Shown here: one piece after another, positions 44,195 to 51,252 of the stretch
How positions within the stretch are numbered: position 1 is the first letter of the stretch
How the letters are laid out: each line of letters opens with the position of its first letter
NCBI RefSeq assembly: GCF_031760065.1
Contig: NZ_CP134500.1
Coordinates: 1,674,001-1,738,000 of the forward strand
Reading direction: 5' to 3'
DNA: 64,000 bases
Source of the DNA: Streptomyces durocortorensis
GTDB taxonomy: Bacteria > Actinomycetota > Actinomycetes > Streptomycetales > Streptomycetaceae
The notes under the pieces: model-generated
Databases searched by the model: none
Told to the model about the DNA's origin: nothing
What the model saw: only the letters and a program-made list of their open reading frames with translations
Translations under genes and position numbers: made by a program

Positions 44195-44217
44195 CCGGCC
44201 GCATCCGCTGACCAGGT

Positions 44218-44263
44218 GGCGCCCGTCCCGGCCGCACGACGAAGGACTGCCGGGACGGGCGCC
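44218..44263 (+). terminator. Terminator after the I36-like gene
   Basis: A perfect 15-bp stem, GGCGCCCGTCCCGGC (44218-44232) with GCCGGGACGGGCGCC (44249-44263), and a 16-base loop. Confidence 0.85.
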
Positions 44264-44307
44264 ACCGCACCACCGCACCACCGCACCCAGCATCCCGAGG
44301 AGACGGC

Positions 44308-45237
44308 TTGAAGACCCGGATCAGCGCGGCCGTGCTGCTGCTCGTCCTGACCGGCGCCACGACCACGGCCTGCGGCACGCCCGCCCGAACTCCCGCATCC
44401 GGCGCACAGACGGACGCCCTGGTTCCCTTCGGGCGGTCCGTACCGAACCTGACGGACGGCCAGCAGCGGCGGCTGGACCGGCTGGAGCGTCGGATCGTGG
44501 ACGACTGCCTGGCGGACAGGGGCGTCGAGGCCGAGCCGGTGGACCTTCCGCCACCGGCCGCCGTCAGCGACGAGATGCCCGCCTGGAATCCGTACGGCTT
44601 GCTCACCGAGGACTTCGCCGCCAAGGAGGGCTACGGCGTCACCGGTCCCGTACTGCGTGGTGAGCCATCCCTCCGGGAGGAGCCCGCTCGGGACACGGGC
44701 GACGACGAGGAGGCGTACGACAAGGCGCTGACCGGTACCGAGGCGCACGAGAGGACGGTCCGGCTGCCGACGGGCGAATCCTTCACCGTCAACACCGACG
44801 GATGCCAGTTCCGGGCCGGGGAGGAACTGTACGGCCGGGGCTGGGACCGGCTGATGTACACGTACCAGTTCCTCGCGAACCACGTGGTCGAGGACGTGGA
44901 GCGGGCCGCGGAGGTCAAGCGGGCCAGGAGCCGGTGGGCCTCGTGCATGGCGGATGCCGGTCACCCCGTCCCCGCCGGCTCCTCCGCCCGGGAACCGGTC
45001 GAGAAGAGGACGGAGACCGCGAAGGGCGAGGGCACCGGCGAAACCGAAGCGCTGCGGGCGGCGGCCCGGTACGAACTCGCCGTGGCGCGGAACGACGCCC
45101 GCTGCCAGCAGGAGAACGGCCTGCGGAAGGCGGTCTCCGACGCCCAGCGCACGGTCGAACAGCCCCTCGCCGACAAGCATCGCGAGTCGCTGGCCGACTA
45201 CGCCAGGGCCTTGGACAAAGCCGTGCGACGACTCTGA
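44308..45237 (+). CDS. Secreted lipoprotein, function unknown
   Basis: A 309-residue protein starting at a TTG (44308) with GAGGAGACGGC upstream. MKTRISAAVLLLVLTGATTTACGT carries a lipobox (TTAC). The mature part is Glu/Arg-rich and helical, with single cysteines in VDDCLADRG, NTDGCQFRAG, WASCMADAGHP and NDARCQQENG. WASCMADAGHP resembles a repeated pattern in actinomycete lipoproteins of unknown function (MxxxGYxxxP type). The spacing suggests two disulfides. No partner is evident; it follows the I36-like gene's terminator, so has its own promoter. Confidence 0.75.
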   Translation: MKTRISAAVLLLVLTGATTTACGTPARTPASGAQTDALVPFGRSVPNLTDGQQRRLDRLERRIVDDCLADRGVEAEPVDLPPPAAVSDEMPAWNPYGLLTEDFAAKEGYGVTGPVLRGEPSLREEPARDTGDDEEAYDKALTGTEAHERTVRLPTGESFTVNTDGCQFRAGEELYGRGWDRLMYTYQFLANHVVEDVERAAEVKRARSRWASCMADAGHPVPAGSSAREPVEKRTETAKGEGTGETEALRAAARYELAVARNDARCQQENGLRKAVSDAQRTVEQPLADKHRESLADYARALDKAVRRL

Positions 45238-45295
45238 GCCGCCGGGACCCGGCAGCCGCCCGCACGGCGCCTTCCAGGCCGCCGCCGACCTGCTC

Positions 45296-46657
45296 CTACA
45301 GCACCGGCAGCAGGTTCTTCAGCTCGAACGCGGTGACCTCGCTGCGGTACTCCTCCCACTCCTGCTTCTTGTTGCGGAGGAAGAAGTCGAAGACGTGCTC
45401 GCCCAGCGTCTCGGCGACCAGTTCGCTCTTCTCCATCAGCGAGATCGCCTCGCCCAGGTTCTGCGGGAGCGGCTCGATGCCCATCGCGCGGCGTTCGGCG
45501 TCGGAGAGGGCCCAGACGTCGTCGTCGGCACCGGCGGGGAGTTCGTAGCCCTCCTCGATGCCCTTGAGGCCCGCGGCCAGGAGGACCGCGTAGGTGAGGT
45601 ACGGGTTGGCGCCGGAGTCGATGGAGCGGACCTCCACGCGGGCCGAGCCGGTCTTGCCGGGCTTGTACATCGGGACGCGGATGAGGGCGGAGCGGTTGTT
45701 GTGGCCCCAGCAGATGTACGAGGGGGCCTCACCGCCCGCGCCGGCCGCTCGGGAGGAGCCGCCCCAGATGCGCTTGTAGGAGTTGACCCACTGGTTGGTG
45801 ACGGCCGAGATCTCCGCGGCGTGCGTCAGCAGGCCCGCGATGAACGAGCGGCCGACCTTGGAGAGCTGGTACTCCGCGCCCGACTCGTAGAACGCGTTGC
45901 GGTCGCCCTCGAAGAGGGAGAGGTGGGTGTGCATGCCCGAACCGGGGTACTCCGAGAACGGCTTCGGCATGAACGTGGCCTGCACGCCCTGCTCCAGCGC
46001 CACCTGCTTCATCACCAGACGGAACGTCATGATGTTGTCCGCCGTGGAGAGCGCGTCCGCGTAGCGCAGGTCGATCTCCTGCTGGCCGGGGGCGCCCTCG
46101 TGGTGGCTGAACTCCACCGAGATGCCCATGGATTCGAGCATCGTGATCGCCTGGCGGCGGAAGTCCATGCCGACGTTCTGCGGGGTGTGGTCGAAGTAGC
46201 CGGAGCTGTCCGCCGGGGTCGGGCGGGTGCCGTCGACCGGCTTGTTCTTCAGCAGGAAGAACTCGATCTCGGGGTGGGTGTAGAACGTGAAGCCGAGGTC
46301 CGAGGTCTTGGCGAGGATGCGCTTCAGTACGTAGCGGGGGTCAGCGAAGGACGGTGAGCCGTCCGGCATCAGGATGTCGCAGAACATCCGCGCCGTGCCC
46401 GGGGCTTCCGCGCGCCAGGGAAGGATCTGGAAAGTGGCCGGGTCCGGCTTGGCGATCATGTCCGACTCGTAGACGCGGGCGAAGCCCTCGATCGCCGAGC
46501 CGTCGAAGCCGATGCCCTCGTCGAAGGCCTGCTCCAGCTCGGCCGGGGCGACGGCGACGGACTTGAGGAACCCGAGGACGTCGGTGAACCACAGTCGCAC
46601 GAAGCGGATGTCGCGCTCCTCAAGGGTCCTGAGGACGAATTCCTGCTGCTTGTCCAT
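45296..46657 (-). CDS. glnA2: Glutamine synthetase-like gamma-glutamylpolyamine synthetase GlnA2
   Basis: A 453-residue type I glutamine synthetase homologue. Conserved pieces include FVRLWFTDVLG, GIGFDGSAIEGFARV, HPEIEFFLL (metal ligands), NVGMDFRRQ, SGMHTHLSLFEG and ARVEVRSIDSGANPYL. The adenylylation region reads DDDVWALSDAER, without the tyrosine of GlnA (NLYELPPE type), so GlnE should not regulate it. From memory, the S. coelicolor homologue at this locus (SCO2241) joins glutamate to polyamines rather than to ammonia. The ATG at 46657 has AAGGA seven bases before it; a GTG two codons upstream is too close. A GlnR-like box lies upstream. Confidence 0.88.
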   Translation of the reverse strand: MDKQQEFVLRTLEERDIRFVRLWFTDVLGFLKSVAVAPAELEQAFDEGIGFDGSAIEGFARVYESDMIAKPDPATFQILPWRAEAPGTARMFCDILMPDGSPSFADPRYVLKRILAKTSDLGFTFYTHPEIEFFLLKNKPVDGTRPTPADSSGYFDHTPQNVGMDFRRQAITMLESMGISVEFSHHEGAPGQQEIDLRYADALSTADNIMTFRLVMKQVALEQGVQATFMPKPFSEYPGSGMHTHLSLFEGDRNAFYESGAEYQLSKVGRSFIAGLLTHAAEISAVTNQWVNSYKRIWGGSSRAAGAGGEAPSYICWGHNNRSALIRVPMYKPGKTGSARVEVRSIDSGANPYLTYAVLLAAGLKGIEEGYELPAGADDDVWALSDAERRAMGIEPLPQNLGEAISLMEKSELVAETLGEHVFDFFLRNKKQEWEEYRSEVTAFELKNLLPVL

Positions 46658-46735
46658 TGCCACATCCTTGCAGTTCAGACGGTCTGTGCACCACCGCCCG
46701 GGGTAGGGGGGACACTGCCAGTATCACGACCCGGG

Positions 46736-46751
46736 ATTTCACCCACATTAC
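46736..46751 (-). promoter_or_regulatory. Possible GlnR box upstream of glnA2
   Basis: On the minus strand GTAAT-GTGGGT-GAAAT matches GlnR gTnAc-n6-GaAAc in 8 of 9 defined positions, 78-94 bp before glnA2. Only one a/b pair is seen, unlike the double box at glnII. Confidence 0.45.
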
Positions 46752-46926
46752 GCACTCGGTGTGAGAGAGAGCACTCGGCCACCCACTACGATCGGCGACC
46801 GTGGCGCACGGCGGCGGTGGCCGAGCGGTGACCGGCTTTCCGCCCGTCGTTACCGCCCCTCCGCGCGCGTCGGTCCACGGACCGTTCTCCCGCCATCCCG
46901 GCCCCTTCGCAGAAGGACTCCACGAC

Positions 46927-47628
46927 ATGAGCTTCGACCCCCGCCACCCCCAGCCGCAGGCCCCCGACACCCGTGCGCGCGGCACCCGCAACCGGGCCAT
47001 CGCCATAGGGGTGAGCGCCGCCGTCGTGGCCGGTCTGGTCACCTTCGGCTCGTATCTGCTGCTGGAGAACTCCGAGGCCAACGACAAGAACGAGAAGTCC
47101 GACGGCACCGCCGCGGCCCAGGACGGCAAGCACCCCGGCGGGCACGGCGACTCCCAGGGCGACCACGCCGGCGGGACCATCGACGGGCTGAAGTCCTGGG
47201 ACGCCGCGAAGCTGGGCCGTAACCACGTGGCGGGGGCGGTCGACTATCCGATGAGGCCTCCGGTCGGCGGCGACCACAACCAGACCTGGATGAACTGCGA
47301 CGGCGACGTATACGAAAAGGCCCTCCCCGACGTCAACGCGGTGCACTCCCTGGAGCACGGCGCGGTCTGGGTCACGTACAACGGCAAGGCCGCCGACGCG
47401 GACGTCGCCGAGCTCGCCGAGCGCGTCAGGAGGACCCCGTTCACGCTGATGAGCCCGTACGCCGAGCAGGAGGGCACGATCGTGCTCAGCGCCTGGGGCA
47501 AGCAGGTCACCGTGGACTCCGCCGACGACAAGCGGGTGGACCAGTTCCTCACCCAGTACGTCCAGGGCGCGCAGACGCCCGAGCCCGGCGCCCCCTGCAC
47601 CGGCGGGCTGGCGGCGGTGCCGCGGTGA
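46927..47628 (+). CDS. Membrane-anchored DUF3105 protein
   Basis: A 233-residue protein with a cytoplasmic N-terminus, one membrane helix (AIAIGVSAAVVAGLVTFGSYLLL, residues 25-47), a charged His/Gly/Asp linker and a DUF3105 domain. The domain has NHVAGAVDYPMRPPVGGDHNQTWMNCDGDVYEKALPDVNAVHSLEHGAVWVTY, whose histidines and cysteine may bind a metal. GAAGGA precedes the ATG at 46927; the longer frame upstream is not coding. It overlaps the DUF305 gene by 4 bases, so both products are made together. DUF3105 and DUF305 proteins occur together in many actinomycetes, sometimes with copper genes; function remains unproven. Confidence 0.85.
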   Translation: MSFDPRHPQPQAPDTRARGTRNRAIAIGVSAAVVAGLVTFGSYLLLENSEANDKNEKSDGTAAAQDGKHPGGHGDSQGDHAGGTIDGLKSWDAAKLGRNHVAGAVDYPMRPPVGGDHNQTWMNCDGDVYEKALPDVNAVHSLEHGAVWVTYNGKAADADVAELAERVRRTPFTLMSPYAEQEGTIVLSAWGKQVTVDSADDKRVDQFLTQYVQGAQTPEPGAPCTGGLAAVPR

Positions 47629-48368
47629 CGGCGGAGCGCACGGCGGAGGACGGGGGCGAAGACTCCCATGCCCTCGCCGAGCGGCAGAAGACCGCGCGCG
47701 TGCGGTGGGCGGCCGGGGCCGCCGTGGCCCTCGCCCTGCTCTTCGCGGGGGCGGCCACCGTCGCCTCCGCGCGCGGCGACGGGGAGCCCGGTGCGCCCGG
47801 CGTGCCGAGTTCGCCCGCCGCGGACTCCGCCGACGCCGGGTTCGCCCGGGACATGGCCGTCCACCATCAGCAGGCCGTCGAGATGTCGTTCATCGTCCGC
47901 GACCGCACCGACGACGAGGACGTACGGCGTCTCGCCTACGACATCGCCAACACCCAGGCCAACCAGCGCGGCATGCTGCTCGGCTGGCTCGATCTGTGGG
48001 AGCTGCCGAAGGTCGCGCCCGGCGACGGGAAACCCATGGCGTGGATGGGGGACGGCGGCGGGGACGGACACGCACACGGCGGGCACGGTCTGGACGGTGG
48101 CGACGACGGTGTGCTCATGCCCGGCATGGTCCGGCGCTCCGAGCTGGAACGGCTGGGGCGTCTCGACGGCGAGCGGGCCGAGGTCCTCTTCCTCCAGTTG
48201 ATGACGGATCACCACAAGGGAGGCGTCGCCATGGCCGAGGGCTGTGTGTCGCGGTGCTCGGTCCCGGCCGAGCGGCGGCTCGCCCGGGGCATGGTCGAGG
48301 GGCAGCAGTCCGAGCTGGGGCTCATGCGCGACATGCTCGCCGAGCGCGGGGCGAAGCCGCGCCCCTGA
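47625..48368 (+). CDS. Secreted or membrane-anchored DUF305 protein
   Basis: A 247-residue protein starting with GTG overlapped with the DUF3105 stop (GTGA). One membrane helix (VRWAAGAAVALALLFAGAATVAS) is followed by a DUF305 domain: a ferritin-like helical bundle with DAGFARDMAVHHQQAVEMSF, ANTQANQRGMLLGWLDLW and LMTDHHKGGVAMAEGC. The MAVHHQQAVEM and MTDHHKGGVAM repeats give two His-His pairs likely to bind a metal, possibly copper. The linker GGDGHAHGGHGLDGG is His-rich. It forms a two-gene unit with DUF3105. Confidence 0.88.
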   Translation: MTAERTAEDGGEDSHALAERQKTARVRWAAGAAVALALLFAGAATVASARGDGEPGAPGVPSSPAADSADAGFARDMAVHHQQAVEMSFIVRDRTDDEDVRRLAYDIANTQANQRGMLLGWLDLWELPKVAPGDGKPMAWMGDGGGDGHAHGGHGLDGGDDGVLMPGMVRRSELERLGRLDGERAEVLFLQLMTDHHKGGVAMAEGCVSRCSVPAERRLARGMVEGQQSELGLMRDMLAERGAKPRP

Positions 48369-48520
48369 GCGTCGGTCCCGGGCCACCGTGAGTCAGCCCG
48401 CGTCCCCGCACCGGCGCACCCGAACGGGTGATTGCGGTCGCGCGCGGCCGCCCGGCCGATGACGATGGGTGCGCTCGGGGCCGTACGGCAGTGCCATCGG
48501 CACGCAGGAGGAAATCCCCC

Positions 48521-48946
48521 ATGACGACCGCCAAAGACATCATGCACAGCGGGGCCCACTGGATTCCGGCCCACGAGACCCTTGACCGTGCGGCGCAGCT
48601 GATGCGTGAGCACAACGTCGGTGCCCTGCCCGTCTCCGCCAACGGTGGTCAGGACCGCATGGTCGGGATCATCACGGACCGCGACATCGTGGTCGGCTGT
48701 GTGGCGAAGGGGCACGATCCGTCGAAGGTCACGGCGGGCGACCTCGCCCAGGGGACCCCGCGCTGGATCGAGGCGGAGGCGGATGTGAACGCGGTCCTGG
48801 AGGAGATGCAGACCCACCGCATCCGTCGGCTGCCCGTCGTCGAGAACAAGAAGCTGGTCGGCATGATCAGCGAGGCCGACCTCGCGCAGCACCTCACCGA
48901 GGAGCAGATCGCGGGCTGGGCGGAGAAGGTGTACGCCCGCGGCTGA
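48521..48946 (+). CDS. CBS-domain-pair protein
   Basis: A 141-residue protein of two CBS domains: residues 1-65 (TTAKDIMHSGAHWIPAHETLDRAAQLMREHNVGALPVS ... MVGIITDRDIVVGCVAKG) and 68-135 (VTAGDLAQ ... VLEEMQTHRIRRLPVVENKKLVGMISEADLAQHL). Such pairs bind adenosine nucleotides and usually regulate another protein. It has AGGAGGAAA upstream of the ATG at 48521. Stand-alone CBS pairs in Streptomyces are common; no target is adjacent. Separated from the DUF305 gene by 152 bp. Confidence 0.92.
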   Translation: MTTAKDIMHSGAHWIPAHETLDRAAQLMREHNVGALPVSANGGQDRMVGIITDRDIVVGCVAKGHDPSKVTAGDLAQGTPRWIEAEADVNAVLEEMQTHRIRRLPVVENKKLVGMISEADLAQHLTEEQIAGWAEKVYARG

Positions 48947-48985
48947 CCACCGCGCGCCCCCGTGCCCGACGGCCCGTTGCACCGC

Positions 48986-49034
48986 GGCCCGGCACCCCGG
49001 ACCGCTCCGGCGACGGCTCCCGGGGCGCCGGGCC
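48986..49034 (+). terminator. Terminator after the CBS gene
   Basis: GGCCCGGCACCCCGG (48986-49000) pairs with CCGGGGCGCCGGGCC (49020-49034), 14 of 15 bases, with a 19-base loop. Confidence 0.65.
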
Positions 49035-49074
49035 GCCGTCCGTCCGGATACCCGCCGGGGGTAGGGTGGCCGGT

Positions 49075-49524
49075 ATGGCGGCCAAGGCGCGGAGCGGGAG
49101 CGGAAAGGGAGCCGGGAGCGGTTCCTGCCGGCGGTTCCTGCTGTTCGCCGCCCTGCTGTTCGGCATCTTCACCATGCATACGGTCGGCCATCCGGCGGAA
49201 CACAGCACTCCACCGTCAGCCGCCGAGGCTGCCGGGGCCACCACGACGGCCGAGGCCGCCGAGGCGGCTGCGAACGCGGCCCGCACGGCCCCCTCCGGCC
49301 ACCACCCCGACGCCCCCATGAGCGGCATGGATCCGCTCTCCGTCTGCCTCGCCGTTCTCGGCGTCTGGGGGCTCGCCCTCGCCGGTTCCTGGCTGCTGCT
49401 CCGGGCGCGTGCCGACGGGCGGCCCGCGGGTACGCATGCCGGGGCCGGGTTGCCGCGGGTCCTGCGGGCGAATCCGCCGCCCCGCATATCGGTGCTCGCC
49501 AGCGTCTCGGTGCTGCGTATTTAG
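49075..49524 (+). CDS. Small two-helix membrane protein, DUF6153-like
   Basis: About 149 residues. The first membrane helix (RRFLLFAALLFGIFTMHTVGHP) ends in a HTVGH histidine pair. An Ala/Thr-rich stretch follows, then the second helix (PLSVCLAVLGVWGLALAGSWLLL), with GHHPDAPMSGMDPLSVC before it, and a basic tail. Met/His clusters (MHTVGHP, HHPDAPMSGM) suggest a metal, possibly copper, ligand role. It lies 70 bp before the multicopper oxidase gene, in the same orientation. The family name is from memory. The ATG at 49075 is preferred to a GTG at 49066. Confidence 0.7.
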   Translation: MAAKARSGSGKGAGSGSCRRFLLFAALLFGIFTMHTVGHPAEHSTPPSAAEAAGATTTAEAAEAAANAARTAPSGHHPDAPMSGMDPLSVCLAVLGVWGLALAGSWLLLRARADGRPAGTHAGAGLPRVLRANPPPRISVLASVSVLRI

Positions 49525-49594
49525 GAGTGGGCGTCTCACCTCCGCCCCTCAGAGATCCACCGGACCAACACAGTTCTTCAGAGGTGTATTCAGC

Positions 49595-51172
49595 ATGCCC
49601 ACCCAACCCACTCGACGCGCCCTGCTCGGCGCCGCTCTCGCCGTCGCCGGTACGGGAGCCCTCGCCGCCTGTTCCGACGGCGGCGGCCACGGCGGCACGC
49701 ACTCCGCCGCTGGGGCCCAGGACTCCGGTACGTACGTCTCCCCCGACGGCAAGGAGGTCCGGGCGGCCGAGGCGGCGCGCGGCTCCGGGCCCGTACGCAA
49801 GGTCTCCCTCACCGCCACCCGTACCCGGCTCGATCTGGGCGGCGGCATCACCGTCCCCTCCTGGGCCTACGGGGACCGGCTGCCCGGGCGCGAGGTGCGG
49901 GTGACGGCCGGGGACACGCTCGACCTCACCCTCGCCAACCACCTTCCGCGGTCCACCTCGATGCACTGGCACGGCCTCGCCCTGCGCAACGACATGGACG
50001 GGGTCCCGGGGCTGACCCAGCGGGAGATCGCGCCCGGGGCCGCCTTCGGCTACCGGTTCGCCGTGCCGCACCCGGGCACGTACTGGTTCCATCCGCACTC
50101 CGGCGTCCAGCAGGACCGGGGGCTGTACGCGCCGCTGATCGTCGAGGACCCGAAGGAGCCCCTGGCGTACGACAAGGAGTGGGTGATCGTCCTCGACGAC
50201 TGGGTCGACGGGGTGGCGGGGTCCACGCCGGACGCCGTGCTCAAGGAGCTGTCCGGGGGCATGGGCGGCGGGATGGATCACGGCGCGCACACCATGTCCG
50301 GCGAGGGTGAGGGCAAGGACGAGCCGGACGGCGGCGGGCCCTCGCGGATGATGATGGGGGCCACCAGTGAGCTGCTCGGCGGGGACGCCGGTGATGTGGC
50401 CTACCCGCACTACCTGGTCAACGGACGCGTGGCGCGGGATCCGGAGACGTTCCGCGCCCGGCCCGGTGAGCGTGTCCGGCTGCGGATCATCAACGCCGGT
50501 GGCGACACCGCCTTCCGGGTGGCGCTCGGCGGGCACCGGATGACCGTGACGCACACCGACGGCTTCCCGGTCCGGCACACCACCGGCGACGCGCTGCTGC
50601 TGGGGATGGGCGAACGGTACGACGTTCTCGTCACCGCCGGGGACGGGGTCTTCCCGCTCACCGCGGTGGCCGAGGGGAAGAAGGCGTCGGCCCTCGCCCT
50701 GCTGCGGACCGGGAGCGGTGCGGCGCCCGCCGCCTCCGTACGGCCGAAGGAGCTGGACGGGAAGCTGGTGGAGGCCGGGCGGCTGGTCCCGGACGAGGCG
50801 GTGGCGCTCGCGGGCCGGGCGCCGGACCGGACGATCCGGATGCGGCTCACCGGCGGAATGGCGAAGTACGACTGGGCCTTCGACGGGCAGCCGTACTCCG
50901 CGAAGCAGCGGCGGCCCGTGGAGGCGGGCGAGCGGGTGCGGATCGTCTTCGACAACGGGACGGCCATGTGGCACCCGCTGCATCTGCACGGGCACACGTT
51001 CGCGCTGGCGGGGAACGCCGCCGGGGCCCGTAAGGACACCGCGATCGTGCTGCCGCACCGGTCGCTGACCGTGGAGTTCGACGCCGACAACCCGGGGCTG
51101 TGGATGGTCCACTGCCACAACGTCTACCACGCGGAGGCGGGGATGATGACGGTCCTGGGCTACCGGGGCTGA
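49595..51172 (+). CDS. Multicopper oxidase, Tat-exported lipoprotein
   Basis: A 525-residue laccase-like oxidase. The leader MPTQPTRRALLGAALAVAGTGALAAC has a twin-arginine RR and a lipobox (LAAC), so it should be exported folded and lipid-anchored. Copper motifs are SMHWHGLAL, FHPHSGVQQD, HPLHLHGHTF and the final HCHNVYHAEAGM, giving type 1, 2 and 3 copper sites (ten His, one Cys, and a Met as axial ligand). An MSGEGEG and GGMGGGMDH stretch is Met/His-rich. Such enzymes oxidise Cu(I) or phenols with O2 to water. GAGGTGT precedes the ATG; the longer frame is not coding. It ends with a terminator. Confidence 0.95.
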   Translation: MPTQPTRRALLGAALAVAGTGALAACSDGGGHGGTHSAAGAQDSGTYVSPDGKEVRAAEAARGSGPVRKVSLTATRTRLDLGGGITVPSWAYGDRLPGREVRVTAGDTLDLTLANHLPRSTSMHWHGLALRNDMDGVPGLTQREIAPGAAFGYRFAVPHPGTYWFHPHSGVQQDRGLYAPLIVEDPKEPLAYDKEWVIVLDDWVDGVAGSTPDAVLKELSGGMGGGMDHGAHTMSGEGEGKDEPDGGGPSRMMMGATSELLGGDAGDVAYPHYLVNGRVARDPETFRARPGERVRLRIINAGGDTAFRVALGGHRMTVTHTDGFPVRHTTGDALLLGMGERYDVLVTAGDGVFPLTAVAEGKKASALALLRTGSGAAPAASVRPKELDGKLVEAGRLVPDEAVALAGRAPDRTIRMRLTGGMAKYDWAFDGQPYSAKQRRPVEAGERVRIVFDNGTAMWHPLHLHGHTFALAGNAAGARKDTAIVLPHRSLTVEFDADNPGLWMVHCHNVYHAEAGMMTVLGYRG

Positions 51173-51181
51173 CCTGCGGTT

Positions 51182-51217
51182 CCGGCGGGCCCGGGAGGAT
51201 TCTGCCCGGCCCGCCGG
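51182..51217 (+). terminator. Terminator of the multicopper oxidase gene
   Basis: CCGGCGGGCC (51182-51191) pairs with GGCCCGCCGG (51208-51217), a 10-bp perfect stem with a 16-base loop, nine bases after the stop. Confidence 0.8.
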
Positions 51218-51239
51218 GACATCGCGTCAGAAAGACGAT

Positions 51240-51252
51240 TACACTGGCCGAC
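51240..51252 (+). promoter_or_regulatory. Probable -10 element immediately upstream of nadE, leaderless start
   Basis: TACACT (51240-51245) resembles the TANNNT -10 box and ends 7 bases before the GTG of nadE. No purine-rich ribosome site lies between. The start of transcription would fall at or next to the start codon. Confidence 0.5.

Noticed and set aside
40758..45237. Integrated plasmid (pSAM2-like) on account of the GntR regulator and small proteins
   Set aside because: No integrase, excisionase, replication or Tra/FtsK-type transfer gene and no flanking tRNA or attachment repeat is visible.
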